Shown: positions 35,934 through 44,791 of the stretch, piece by piece
Numbering within the stretch: the first letter of the stretch is position 1
How the letters are laid out: the number at the start of each line of letters is the position of its first letter
Source: Gemmobacter serpentinus
GTDB taxonomy: Bacteria > Pseudomonadota > Alphaproteobacteria > Rhodobacterales > Rhodobacteraceae
Reading direction: 5' to 3'
NCBI RefSeq assembly: GCF_008973825.1
Contig: NZ_WCHR01000020.1
Location: forward strand, 186,001-250,000
Length of the DNA stretch: 64,000 bases
The notes under the pieces: generated by a model
The model's input: only the letters and a program-made list of their open reading frames with translations
The model's database searches: none
Told to the model about the DNA's origin: nothing
Translations under genes and position numbers: made by a program

Positions 35934-36872
35934 ATGACTGTCTCGATCTTCAATCGCCCCGATATTCAGGACTTCCTGAAAGAGTTGAGCGGGCTGAACG
36001 CGACCGGCGGCAATGCCCGCATGAAGGAAATCACCCATCGCCTGATGTCGGATCTGTTCAAGGCGATCGACGATCTGAACATTACCCCCGATGAATACTG
36101 GACCGGCATCGCCTGGCTGAACGATATCGGCGCGGCCGGTCAGGCCGGGCTGATCTCACCCGGGCTGGGGCTGGACCACTATATCGACGAGCGTCTGGAT
36201 GCGATCGACGCCGAGCTTGGCATCGACAATCCGACCCCGCGCACCATCGAAGGGCCGCTTTATGTGGCGGGTGCGCCGGAATCGACGGGCTTTGCGCGGC
36301 TCGATGACGGCAATGACAAGAATGGCCACACGCTCATCATGCATGGCGTGGTGCATGATGCGGATGGCAAGCCGCTGCCGGGGGCCAAGGTCGAGGTCTG
36401 GCATTGCGATACCCGTGGTTTCTATTCGCATTTCGACCCGACCGGCCAACAGGCCCCGTTCAACATGCGCCGCACGATCTTTGCCGATGACCAGGGCCGC
36501 TACAAATTCCAGAGCATCCTGCCGTCGGGCTATGGTGTGCCGCCGGGCAGCCCGACCGAAAAGCTGTTATCCGCGCTTGGCCGTCATGGCCAGCGTCCGG
36601 CGCATATCCACTTCTTCGTCAGTGCCGATGGCCATCGCAAGCTGACCACCCAGATCAACATTGAAGGCGATCCGCTGATCAATGACGATTTCGCCTATGC
36701 GACCCGTGAAGGTCTGGTCCCTGCGGTGATCGAACGCGATGACGAGGCTGGCATCAATGCCAACGGCCTGAACGGTCCCTTTGCCGAGATCGAATGGGAC
36801 ATCTACCTGACCCGCCTGCTCGACGGGGTGGACAATCAGATCAACACGCAGCGCAAGCGCGCCGCCGCCTGA
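35934..36872 (+). CDS. catA: Catechol 1,2-dioxygenase
   Basis: A 312-residue intradiol dioxygenase that cleaves catechol to cis,cis-muconate. The N-terminal helical dimer domain contains EITHRLMSDLFKAIDDLNI, and the catalytic part starts TPRTIEGPLYVAGAP. Fe(III) ligands are the tyrosines in DTRGFYSHFDPTG and SGYGVPPGS and the histidines in GQRPAHIHFFVS. A strong AGGAGGAG site precedes the ATG. It is the last gene of catBCA, followed by a strong terminator. Sequence around the ligands differs clearly from the hydroxyquinol-type enzyme at 31394, so the two serve different ring substrates. Confidence 0.95.
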   Translation: MTVSIFNRPDIQDFLKELSGLNATGGNARMKEITHRLMSDLFKAIDDLNITPDEYWTGIAWLNDIGAAGQAGLISPGLGLDHYIDERLDAIDAELGIDNPTPRTIEGPLYVAGAPESTGFARLDDGNDKNGHTLIMHGVVHDADGKPLPGAKVEVWHCDTRGFYSHFDPTGQQAPFNMRRTIFADDQGRYKFQSILPSGYGVPPGSPTEKLLSALGRHGQRPAHIHFFVSADGHRKLTTQINIEGDPLINDDFAYATREGLVPAVIERDDEAGINANGLNGPFAEIEWDIYLTRLLDGVDNQINTQRKRAAA

Positions 36873-36879
36873 TGCCTTT

Positions 36880-36911
36880 CCTCGGGCGCGGTGCGTGATC
36901 CGCGCCCGAGG
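36880..36911 (+). terminator. Strong terminator after catA
   Basis: A perfect 12-bp stem (36880-36891 with 36900-36911) with an 8-base loop starts 8 bases after the catA stop and is followed by a short T-containing stretch. It should end the catBCA transcript. Confidence 0.8.
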
Positions 36912-37900
36912 GCTTTGCCGGTTTGCGCCCGGCAAGGATTGCCCGCGCAAGACCAATCGCGCTTGCCCCATTGACAAGGCGATCCGGGCCGCAGGTCCAG
37001 GCAGCCCGGACCAAGCGCCATATCGCGGTGACGCCGCATTTCTGACCCCGAATTTTTGCGGCACTCTCTCGTCCAGACGTCCTCGCCCCGTCGTTCTCAA
37101 TCCCCGGTCGTTTTACGGGCGGTTGCTCTGATCCCTGTCATTTTGCCGCCGATCTTCCGGCATAACCTCATTTGCCCCCGTGGCTCTGGCACCATTCCTT
37201 TGGTCACGGTCTCTTGGTCACAGCTTCTCCGTATCCTGAAGACTTGCCTCTGCGGACCTGACCACGAGACGGTCAGACCCCAGGTTCAGCAGGCCCGGCC
37301 TGGCTCGAACCCTGGCCCCTTGGCAGGCAAGTTGCGCAAGATGCGAAGCTTGCGCCGCATCGAGGACAGCGCAAAACTTGCGCGTGATACTGACACGATC
37401 CTTCTCGGGACGGGCCCAATGCTATCTGCACAGCTTTCACCCTGAACGATGACCTGGTTCGGCATGGCCCTGCTGGGCCTGCTGCTGTCCTTGTGTCTTG
37501 CGCTGACGGGTGCCGTCGGCCCGGACGAATGGTGGCGCGGGGCCGGGCGCATGAGCTGCTGTCGATCCGACGGCTGTTACATCTTTCCCCAGTGCTGCGC
37601 CCTATCCCCCGCCCGCCCGTCCTCTTCCAGCCCCTCAAGCCAGGAGCCGCCCATCACCGCCCCCTTTGATCTTGATATTCGCCCCGTCCTTGCGCGGGGC
37701 GAGGTGCCCGCGCTCGTTTGCCGCAGGCTGATTTCGGTTCCTTGCGCGGCCATGATTTCGGTTCTCAGCGCTGCGTGGAAATTGGCCGCTGTTTCGACGG
37801 GCGGGATGGCCCGATCGTCACCAGCAAGGTGGCGGTTGCTGACCGGGCCCACCTATTCGCGTGCGGTATATTGCACCGCGCCGAAGCAGCGCCAACCGTC
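36912..37900. other. Gene-poor 1-kb stretch
   Basis: Nearly 1 kb between catBCA and the photolyase gene with slightly lower GC and more frequent stops than its surroundings. Short frames occur (for example 37449-37955 plus, starting MTWFGMALLGLLLSLCLALTG, a hydrophobic run). I recognise no domain and find no ribosome site. It may be an old, decayed segment at the junction of two gene islands. A T-arm-like sequence near 37310 was examined and is not a tRNA. Confidence 0.4.
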
Positions 37901-39343
37901 TCAATGCAAGCGCTTGAAGGTCTCCAGCGCAGAGAGCGCCCGCTTGCGGCCCTGATCCAGAAGCGGGCCTTGGTCGGCTGGACGCCAGATTTCCGCGGAC
38001 TTCCATGATGGCGGCAGCGTCGCGCGATAGGCCTGCGCGCCTTGGCCGGACAGCCAGTGGTTGCGATAGCGCCCCTCGGGATCAAAGCTGGCGGCTTGCT
38101 TGTCCGGGTTGAAGATGCGGAAGAAAGGCGAGGCATCGGGGCCGCAACCAGCAACCCATTGCCAGTTCATCGCATTCGCCGCCGGGTCCCAATCGGTCAG
38201 GCTATCTTCGAAATGCGCAAGACCGATGCGCCAATCGGTCAGCAGGTGTTTGGTCAGCCAACTGGCCACCACCATGCGGACGCGGTTATGCATCCGCCCC
38301 GTGACCCGCATCTCGCGCAGCCCTGCATCGACCAGCGCAATCCCGGTCGCGGCCCGCGCCCAGGCCTCGGCCGCAGGATTTGCGCCCTGCCAGGGGAACT
38401 CCGCCCATTCGGCGCGCCACGGGGTCTGCGCCATTCGCGGAAAGGCCAGCAGCAGATGCCAGGCAAATTCCCGCCACAGCAGCTCTGCCAGGAATTTCTC
38501 GACCCCCAGGGCCAGTGCGGGGGTGGTTTCGGCCCGCAGGCGCGCCATCGCCCAGATGCGACGCGGGCTGATCTCGCCCAAGGCAAGATGTTCCGACAGG
38601 CCCGAGGTCGCGTCGATATCGGGGCGATCACGCTGGGTTGCATAGTCTGCTATGCGATCCCAGAACGCATCAAGCCGGGCAAAGGCCGCAGCCTCGCCCA
38701 CTGGCAAGGCATGCTCGGTCAGCACCGCCGCGCCGCGATACATATCCGGTGCGAGGGCAAGCTGACTGGCCCGCAGGGGGCCAAGGGCGGGCAGCGCCAC
38801 AAGTCGGGACGGCGATGGCACGGGGCGATCCGGCCCGGCCAGCCGCACCGCGCGGGCAAAGGGCGTATAGACCCGGAAGCTGCCCCCGGTGCCGGTCTTC
38901 ACCGCAGCGGGATGGATCAGCAAATGCCCCTCATGCAGATGGAGCCGGGTCGGGGCTGAACGGGGCTGGCCTGAAGGGAACTGGTCTGAACTGGGCGGAT
39001 CAGAGTCGAGGCGTTGGCGCAAACCGGCTTGGGCCGCCTGCATCACCTCTGTCGGCCAGTCGTTGTGATGAATGGCGCGCGCCCCGATCCGCGCGGCCAG
39101 ATCGGGCAACAGATCGGCGGCCTCCCCCTCCAGCACCGTGATATGCTCGCCGGTCCGTGCCCGCCATGCCGCATCGAAACAGACAAGCGCCCGCCCCAAC
39201 CGCCAGCGGCTGGCAGCACCTTGCGCCCGGGTCGCCGCATCAATGAGGAACACCGGCAGCACCGGGCCTTCGGCGCAAGCGGCGGTCAGGGCAGCATTGT
39301 CGTCAAACCTGAAATCGCGGCACAGCCAGAGGATGGAGGTCAT
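37901..39343 (-). CDS. phrB: Deoxyribodipyrimidine photolyase
   Basis: A 480-residue class I CPD photolyase/cryptochrome-family flavoprotein that repairs UV cyclobutane dimers with light. The N-terminal antenna domain begins SILWLCRDFRFDDNAALTAAC. The FAD-binding C-terminal domain has the conserved LLWREFAWHLLLAFP, GRMHNRVRMVVASWLTKHLLTDW and NAMNWQWVAGCGPDASPFFRIFNP. The frame is open 84 codons upstream, but the ATG at 39343, one base after the stop of the CFA-type gene, gives the canonical start. It is the last gene of the RpoE-type operon. In Rhodobacter phrA belongs to the RpoE regulon, in agreement with this layout. Confidence 0.93.
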   Translation of the reverse strand: MTSILWLCRDFRFDDNAALTAACAEGPVLPVFLIDAATRAQGAASRWRLGRALVCFDAAWRARTGEHITVLEGEAADLLPDLAARIGARAIHHNDWPTEVMQAAQAGLRQRLDSDPPSSDQFPSGQPRSAPTRLHLHEGHLLIHPAAVKTGTGGSFRVYTPFARAVRLAGPDRPVPSPSRLVALPALGPLRASQLALAPDMYRGAAVLTEHALPVGEAAAFARLDAFWDRIADYATQRDRPDIDATSGLSEHLALGEISPRRIWAMARLRAETTPALALGVEKFLAELLWREFAWHLLLAFPRMAQTPWRAEWAEFPWQGANPAAEAWARAATGIALVDAGLREMRVTGRMHNRVRMVVASWLTKHLLTDWRIGLAHFEDSLTDWDPAANAMNWQWVAGCGPDASPFFRIFNPDKQAASFDPEGRYRNHWLSGQGAQAYRATLPPSWKSAEIWRPADQGPLLDQGRKRALSALETFKRLH

Positions 39344-39344
39344 G

Positions 39345-40505
39345 TCATGCCGCCCGTGCCGCGCCATCTGCATGGGCATATTCGACCTGCACCACATCGG
39401 TGCGCCCGGTCGCAAAGGTTGCCGCGCAGCCCTCAAGGTAATAGCGCCAGCCACGCAGGAAAGCCGCGTCATAGCCGCTGCGGCGAATACGCGGCGCGGC
39501 CTTCGCCATGCGCGCGGCCCAGATGCGGCAGGTGCTGGCGTAATCCTGACCAAAGGAAAACCGGCTGCGCAGTTCCAGCCCCGCCTGCGCGCCATGATGG
39601 CTCAGCATCGCCGGGCTGGGCAGCATCCCGCCCGGAAAAATATGCTGACGGATAAAATCGGATCGCTTGCGATATATCGAAAACTCGGCATCCGGCACGG
39701 TGATCGCTTGCAGCACCGCCCGTCCACCAGGGGCAAGGCGGGCTTTCAATGTGGCGAAATAGGTCGGCCAATAGCGTTCACCCACCGCCTCGATCATCTC
39801 CACCGAAACGATATTGTCGTAGCGCCCGCCAGCATGGCGATAATCCTGCAAGCGGATCTCGGCGCGCCCATCCAGCCTTGCATCGGCATAGCCCTTCTGC
39901 GCGGGCGACAGCGTCAACCCGGTCACATGACGTCCCATATCTGCCGCGCGCTCGGCGAAACCGCCCCAGCCGCAACCGATTTCCAGAATGCGCTCGCCGG
40001 GGCCAAGTCGCGACAGGATGCGGTCATTCTTGCGCATCTGTGCGGTTTCCAGATCGTTCGTTCCCTCGAACAAGGCCGAAGAATAGCTCATGCCCGGATC
40101 GAGCCAAAGCTGGTAAAACTCATTCCCCACATCGTAATGCGCGCGGATATTGCGCGCGGACCCGGCCAACGAATTGGCGCGCAGTCGATCCGTCAGGCGA
40201 AAGCGCAGCCCAGCCAGCCAGCCCTGGCGGCCCTGCCCCCCAAGATGGTCGCGGTTGCGGATGGCAAGGCTGAGAAGGGCTTCAAGATCGGGGCTGTCCC
40301 AATGGCCCGCCACATGGCTTTCGCCAAAACCTACATCGCCACGCCGCGCCAAGGCCGTCAGCAGCGCCCAGTCGATGATCTGGATCACGGCCTCGGGGCC
40401 GTCGGATCCGAAGTTGTGACGATGCCCTTCGGGTGTGGTCAGGTGCAGCCGTCCATGCTGGATGCCTTCGAGCGAGGCGAGAAAACGGGTCTGCAGCAGG
40501 CTCAT
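39345..40505 (-). CDS. Cyclopropane-fatty-acid synthase-type SAM methyltransferase
   Basis: A 386-residue SAM-dependent methyltransferase of the CFA synthase family, acting on unsaturated acyl chains of phospholipids. It has the SAM motif ILEIGCGWGGFAERAADMGRHVTGLTLS split over about 20 residues near position 170, AHYDVGNEFYQLWLDPGMSYSSALF, VSVEMIEAVGERYWPTYF, and QHIFPGGMLPSPAM. Related genes in the Rhodobacter RpoE regulon include one making methyl-branched precursors of furan fatty acids, which quench singlet oxygen; that role is possible here. Its ATG overlaps the DUF1365 stop (ATGA). Confidence 0.9.
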   Translation of the reverse strand: MSLLQTRFLASLEGIQHGRLHLTTPEGHRHNFGSDGPEAVIQIIDWALLTALARRGDVGFGESHVAGHWDSPDLEALLSLAIRNRDHLGGQGRQGWLAGLRFRLTDRLRANSLAGSARNIRAHYDVGNEFYQLWLDPGMSYSSALFEGTNDLETAQMRKNDRILSRLGPGERILEIGCGWGGFAERAADMGRHVTGLTLSPAQKGYADARLDGRAEIRLQDYRHAGGRYDNIVSVEMIEAVGERYWPTYFATLKARLAPGGRAVLQAITVPDAEFSIYRKRSDFIRQHIFPGGMLPSPAMLSHHGAQAGLELRSRFSFGQDYASTCRIWAARMAKAAPRIRRSGYDAAFLRGWRYYLEGCAATFATGRTDVVQVEYAHADGAARAA

Positions 40506-41287
40506 CGGCTGGTATCCTTGGCGGGTTTGGGGGGCAGCGGGCGATAGGCGACGCCCTTGAGACGCAGGCGCAGCGCCTGCCAGTAGATCAGGGCGACAAT
40601 GCGCAACGCCCCGCCGGGACGGCGCAGGGCGGCGGCGATCAGCGCGTGTTGGCGCAAAGGGCGCGGCCGGGATCGCAGCGTGGCAACCAGCCCCTCTTCA
40701 CCATGGGTCTGGCGGATCAGCACAGCGATATCGGTCGCAGCGACATCGAAGCGAAACGCATAGTCACCCGCGACATCCTGAAAGGGCGAGACATGAAAGA
40801 CCTTCGCCGTATGCAGCCGGTCGTCCGGTGCGATCGGGGCGAAATCGGGGTGATGGCAGATATAGGAATGACGCTGGCCAAAGGTGTTGTTCACCTCGGC
40901 AATCACCGCCAGCAGATCGGTCCCGCGCAACACCATCCAGAAGCTGACAGGATTGAACCAGAAGCCCAGAAAGCGCGGCTGCGCCATCAGCGCCATGGTC
41001 ATGTCGGATGCGCGCGCAAGCCCCGCCCGCGCCAGCACATCCCAGGCCCATGCGGCACCGTTGCCCGCCTTGCGGGGGCCACCGTGATCTGTGGCGCAAA
41101 AGCTGAACAACCCGAACCTTCCCAGACGGAAAAGCCCGCGCGGGCGCACGGTTTCGGGGGCCAGCAGCAGATAATCGACTCCGTAGCGGAAAGCATGGCG
41201 CACCGCGCCGCGCCGGGCATGGGTCACATCTGCGGGCAGATGCAGCACCCCGCCGGCGGCCAGAATTGCGGCAAGTCCCCCTGCCAT
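40502..41287 (-). CDS. DUF1365-family protein
   Basis: A 261-residue protein with the DUF1365 hallmark RFLGFWFNPVSFWMV and the following VNNTFGQRHSYICHH and KVFHVSPFQDVAGDYAFRFD. The biochemical function of the family is not settled. It is nearly always found beside a CFA-type methyltransferase and an amine-oxidase-like flavoprotein, as here, and in Rhodobacter this group is linked to the singlet-oxygen response and unusual fatty acids. It begins 3 bp after the flavoprotein frame and overlaps the CFA-type gene. A hydrophobic stretch near the N-terminus is too short for a certain membrane anchor. Confidence 0.85.
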   Translation of the reverse strand: MAGGLAAILAAGGVLHLPADVTHARRGAVRHAFRYGVDYLLLAPETVRPRGLFRLGRFGLFSFCATDHGGPRKAGNGAAWAWDVLARAGLARASDMTMALMAQPRFLGFWFNPVSFWMVLRGTDLLAVIAEVNNTFGQRHSYICHHPDFAPIAPDDRLHTAKVFHVSPFQDVAGDYAFRFDVAATDIAVLIRQTHGEEGLVATLRSRPRPLRQHALIAAALRRPGGALRIVALIYWQALRLRLKGVAYRPLPPKPAKDTSR

Positions 41288-41290
41288 CGC

Positions 41291-42592
41291 CTAGACCTTT
41301 GCCGGCAGCAGGTGGCGGGCGATGCGCGCGGCACTGGCAAAGCCATCTTCGTGAAAGCCGTTGCGCAACCAGGCACCGGCAAACCAGGTCTGCCTTGCCC
41401 CCTGCATCGTCCTGATCCGGTCTTGTGCCTCAATCGCCGCCTGATCGAAAACCGGATGGCGAAAGGTGGTCTCATCATAGATCAGGCCCGGGTTGATCGC
41501 CGTGCCGGGGTTCAGGCTGACGAAAAGCGGGTAATCTTGCGGCAGGGATTGCAGACGGTTCATCCAGTAGGTGACCCCGACGCCGCCTGCGTGCGCAGGC
41601 TGCGCCGTATCGGCCCGGTAAACCCATGAGCTCCAGCAGGCGCGGCGGCGCGGCATCACGCGCGGATCGGCATGAAGCACCGCATGGTTGTCCTGAAACC
41701 GCACCGCAGCAAGGGCCGCGCGTTCTTCGGCAGAGGGGTCGCCCAGAAGGGCCAGCGCCTGATCGGCGTGACAGGCCAGGATCACCTGATCAAAGCGGTC
41801 TTGCGCGCCATCGCTCTGCACCGTCACCGTGCCGCCGCTGCGCATCACCTGCCGGACCGGCGTGCCCGGGCGCAGCGCCACGCCGCGTGCGGTCAGCGCA
41901 TTGGCAAGGCGGCTGACATAGGCCTGGCTGCCGCCGGTCACTGTCCACCATTGGTGCTGGCCCTGACGCGACATCAGCGCGTGATTGCCCAGAAACCGCA
42001 GCAAGGTTGCCGCCGGAAAGGCGCCTATATCCTGCGCGGGGGTCGACCAGATCGCGCCGCAGATCGGATAGAGATAATGGTCCCGAAACCGCGCGCCCAG
42101 ACCCATTTCTGCCAGCAGCCCGGCGATGGTCAGGTCTGCCCGCCCCTCTGCCGCAGCCGCCCCCTTGGCATTGAAGCGCAGAATATCACGGATCATGCGG
42201 TGGAACCCCGGCCGCAACAGGTTGCTGCGCTGCGCAAACAGCGCGCCCACCGACCGCAGCGCGAACTCGATCCGGCCATGATCCAGCTAGACGCCAAAGC
42301 TCATGTCGCTGCGTTGCACCGGCACATCCAGATCGCGGAACAGCGCCGTCAGATGCGGATAATTGGCGTAATTGAAGACGATGAACCCGGTATCGACCGC
42401 GACATCGCCGCGCCGCCCGGCCAAAACGGTGCGGGCATGGCCACCAAGGCGGGGCGATGCCTCGAACACGGTGACCTGATGATGCCCCGACAGCAGCCAG
42501 GCGGCTGAAAGGCCAGAAATCCCGCCGCCGATGATGGCGATCTTTTGCGGTGCGCCATGCGTGAGATCAAAGGGCAAAGCCGTCTCCTTCAT
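41291..42592 (-). pseudogene. NAD(P)/FAD-dependent oxidoreductase interrupted by an in-frame TAG
   Basis: One continuous frame of 433 codons is split by a single amber codon at 42287-42289. Upstream lies the FAD-binding start (KIAIIGGGISGLSAAWLL, TVFEASPRLGGHARTV, DTGFIVFNYANYPHLTALF) ending MSFGV. Directly after the stop the homologous sequence resumes in the same frame with LDHGRIEFALRSVGALFAQ and continues to the normal end (GAWLRNGFHEDGFASAARIA). Relatives usually have serine at the stop position, so a TCG-to-TAG change would explain it. It is the first gene of the RpoE-type operon. Either a recent inactivation or a sequencing error; reinitiation downstream would remove the FAD-binding fold. 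Confidence 0.85.
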
Positions 42593-42607
42593 ATCCGTCC
42601 GTGTTGG

Positions 42608-42635
42608 ATTACGCCACCATGCGGCTGCCGGATCA
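42608..42635 (-). promoter_or_regulatory. RpoE-type promoter for the flavoprotein-phr operon
   Basis: Read on the minus strand: TGATCC (42630-42635), 16 bases, CGTAAT (42608-42613). The same architecture occurs on the opposite strand before rpoE and again before the DUF2177 gene. The -10 lies 15 bases before the start codon, so the leader is very short. The match to the ECF11/RpoE promoter class is from memory of that consensus. Confidence 0.8.
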
Positions 42636-42660
42636 CCGGAAAGATATCTTTCTGCCGGGG

Positions 42661-42688
42661 TGATCTGTTTGAAACAAACGGGCGTATT
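42661..42688 (+). promoter_or_regulatory. RpoE-type promoter for rpoE-chrR
   Basis: TGATCT (42661-42666), 16 bases, CGTATT (42683-42688). It lies 25 bp from the divergent promoter of the flavoprotein operon and has the same spacing, which implies that the sigma factor controls both its own gene and the divergent operon. Transcription would start near 42696. Confidence 0.8.
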
Positions 42689-42799
42689 CATGCCATGGTG
42701 CAAAATGACCGCAACAGCCCCGATGTGATCGCGCCGCCCCTTGCGGGCGCGGTGGGGGTGTCGGATACGGTCGCAACAGCGCCGTGCCATCGGGCCCGG

Positions 42800-43402
42800 A
42801 TGACAGCAGGGGAGAGCGGGCTTTTGCAAGCCGATACGGTGAACCAGACCGACGCCACCCGGAGCGATCCTACACTGTGGTTGCTGGCTGTGCGCGACCA
42901 GCGCGACCGCGCAGCCTTTCTGTTGTTGTTTGAACACTTTGCCCCGCGTCTCAAGGCAATGCTGCTGCGCGGTGGTCTGCGCGACGGCAGCGCCGAGGAT
43001 GTGGTGCAGGATGTCATGCTCGCGGTCTGGCACAAGGCCGCACAATTCGATCCACACCGGGCAGAGGCCAGCGCCTGGATCTATCGCATTGCCCGCAACC
43101 GCCACATCGACCTCGCCCGCCGCAAGGCACCGCCGGAACCCGATCTACTGGTGGAACCCGAAGGCGCGGAACCCGACGCGGCGCAGATCATGGCCCTTGG
43201 GCAAGAGGCCGCGTTGTTGCGCCGCGCGCTTGGCGCGATGTCGCCCGATCAGGCCCGCGTTCTGGAACAGGCCTATTTCGAGGATCTGCCCCATAGCCGG
43301 ATCAGCGAGATGACCGGCCTGCCCCTTGGCACCATCAAATCGCGGATCAGGCTGGGCCTGGAACGCTTGCGGCGCGACCTGAACGAGTTGAGGCAGCCAT
43401 GA
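42800..43402 (+). CDS. rpoE: ECF sigma factor, RpoE of the ChrR-linked (ECF11) type
   Basis: A 200-residue ECF sigma factor. Region 2 reads RDQRDRAAFLLLFEHFAPRLKAML, with core and -10 recognition in AEDVVQDVMLAVWHKAAQFDP and ASAWIYRIARNRHIDLARR. Region 4 contains the helix-turn-helix LPHSRISEMTGLPLGTIKSRIRLGLERL over about 28 residues. The N-terminal style (WLLAVRDQRDRAAF) is that of Rhodobacter RpoE, which answers singlet oxygen. The ATG at 42800 is used; a GTG at 42839 is an alternative. The stop overlaps the chrR start (ATGA). The predicted own promoter is at 42661. Confidence 0.9.
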   Translation: MTAGESGLLQADTVNQTDATRSDPTLWLLAVRDQRDRAAFLLLFEHFAPRLKAMLLRGGLRDGSAEDVVQDVMLAVWHKAAQFDPHRAEASAWIYRIARNRHIDLARRKAPPEPDLLVEPEGAEPDAAQIMALGQEAALLRRALGAMSPDQARVLEQAYFEDLPHSRISEMTGLPLGTIKSRIRLGLERLRRDLNELRQP

Positions 43403-44034
43403 CCGCCATTACCCATCACCTTCCCGACGCGCTGCTGGATGCCTATGTCACCGGCAATCTTCCCCATGCTTTCGCTGTGGTCGTGGCCGCCCATCTGTCG
43501 CTTTGCGATGCCTGCCGCGCGCGATCCGAGGCCGCCGAGATGATCGGTGGCGCGCTGCTGGACCGGATCGCCCCGGCGGCGATGCGCGCTGGCGCGCAAG
43601 ACCGGCTGCTGGCAGCGCTGGATCGGGCACCGCCCCCCTCGGTGCCCATTGCCGCTTCGGGCATCTTTCCCGCCCCGGTCATGCAGGCACTTGGCGGGCG
43701 TCCGCCCGGCTGGCGCATGTTGGGGGGTGGCATCCGTCAGCACATCCTGTCGGCCGATAGCGAAGGGTCGCTGCGGCTGCTGTATATTCCGCCGGGCCGC
43801 GCAGTGCCCGAACACAGCCATGGCGGGCTGGAGCTGACGCTGGTGTTGCAGGGCAGCTTTTCTGACAGCGCGGGCCGCTTCGGCCCCGGCGATGTCGAGA
43901 CCGCGCATGACGATATCGATCATCAGCCAGTCGCAGGCCCCGAAGGCCCATGCATCTGTCTGGCCGCCACCGATGCCCCCCTGCGATTCCGCGCCATGAT
44001 CCCGCGCCTGTTGCAGCCGCTGTTCCGGATCTGA
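43399..44034 (+). CDS. chrR: Zinc-dependent anti-sigma factor with cupin domain
   Basis: A 211-residue ChrR-type anti-sigma factor. The N-terminal zinc-binding anti-sigma domain holds the HxxxCxxC motif in AAHLSLCDACRARSE (His near 32, cysteines near 36 and 39). The C-terminal cupin domain has its metal-binding start in PGRAVPEHSHGGLELTLVLQGSFSD and a later histidine in DDIDHQPV. In Rhodobacter, ChrR holds RpoE inactive until singlet oxygen triggers its turnover; the cupin domain is needed for that response. Overlap with rpoE ensures balanced synthesis. The next gene starts 4 bp after the stop. Confidence 0.93.
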   Translation: MTAITHHLPDALLDAYVTGNLPHAFAVVVAAHLSLCDACRARSEAAEMIGGALLDRIAPAAMRAGAQDRLLAALDRAPPPSVPIAASGIFPAPVMQALGGRPPGWRMLGGGIRQHILSADSEGSLRLLYIPPGRAVPEHSHGGLELTLVLQGSFSDSAGRFGPGDVETAHDDIDHQPVAGPEGPCICLAATDAPLRFRAMIPRLLQPLFRI

Positions 44035-44038
44035 CACC

Positions 44039-44791
44039 ATGGGCTTTGCTGGCACGACTGTCTGGATCATCGGGGCCAGTGAAGGGATCGGCGCCGCGCT
44101 GGCCCGGGCCCTTGCGCAAGCGGGCGCGCAGTTGATCCTTTCCGCCCGGAACAAGGCCGCCCTCGACGACCTTGCCGCGCGTTGCGGCGCGGCGGCACAG
44201 GTGCTGCCTGTGGATCTGGCCACGGCGGGATCATTGGCGCAGGCTGCGGCGACGATTGGCCCCGGCAGTCTGGATGCGGTGATCTGCACCGCGGCGCTTT
44301 ATGATCCGAGCCGGGTCGAAGACATGGATCCCGAAACCACCGCGCGACTGGTCGCTGTGAACCTGCTGGGCAGTTTCGAGGTCGCACGCCTTGCCCCGCC
44401 CCTGCTGCGCGATGGCGGGCAATTGGTACTGTTCGGCTCGGTCGCCGGGTATTTCGGCCTGCCCGGCGGCCAGCCCTATAGTGCGACCAAGGCGGCGGTG
44501 AACAATCTGGCGGAATCCCTGCGGATCGAGTTGGCCCCGCGCGTCGATGTGCGGCTGGTCTGCCCCGGCTTTGTGGCAACCCGATTGACAGCGAAGAACG
44601 ACTTCACCATGCCCGCGATCATCACCCCCGACGACGCCGCCGAAGCGGTGATACGGGGGCTGCAAGGCCGCGCCTTCGAGCTGCACTTTCCCAAACGCTT
44701 TACCTGGGCGATCAAGGCGCTGCGCGCCTTGCCCTATGCCCTTTCGCTGCGCCTGACCCGGCGCCTTGGCGTCAAACCAGACGGCCGCTGA
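44039..44791 (+). CDS. Short-chain dehydrogenase/reductase
   Basis: A 250-residue SDR. The cofactor loop is TVWIIGASEGIGAALARAL and the active-site tetrad includes the serine in LFGSVAGYFGLPGG and PYSATKAAVNNLAESLRIEL (Tyr and Lys). Absence of an acidic residue at the end of the second strand (ILSARNKAAL) favours NADPH. It begins 4 bp after chrR and so belongs to the RpoE operon. A role in lipid or carbonyl metabolism during photooxidative stress is plausible. Its 3' end overlaps the convergent DUF2177 gene by 20 bp. Confidence 0.88.
   Translation: MGFAGTTVWIIGASEGIGAALARALAQAGAQLILSARNKAALDDLAARCGAAAQVLPVDLATAGSLAQAAATIGPGSLDAVICTAALYDPSRVEDMDPETTARLVAVNLLGSFEVARLAPPLLRDGGQLVLFGSVAGYFGLPGGQPYSATKAAVNNLAESLRIELAPRVDVRLVCPGFVATRLTAKNDFTMPAIITPDDAAEAVIRGLQGRAFELHFPKRFTWAIKALRALPYALSLRLTRRLGVKPDGR

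Noticed and set aside
37290-37350. tRNA-like sequence with a T-arm motif (ggttcgagcc on the minus strand)
   Set aside because: The flanking bases do not form a T-stem, and no acceptor or anticodon stem can be drawn.
42287-42289. Programmed readthrough or pyrrolysine at the TAG
   Set aside because: No pyrrolysine genes or methylamine context are visible, the family is not known for readthrough, and relatives carry serine at this position. Mutation or sequence error is simpler.
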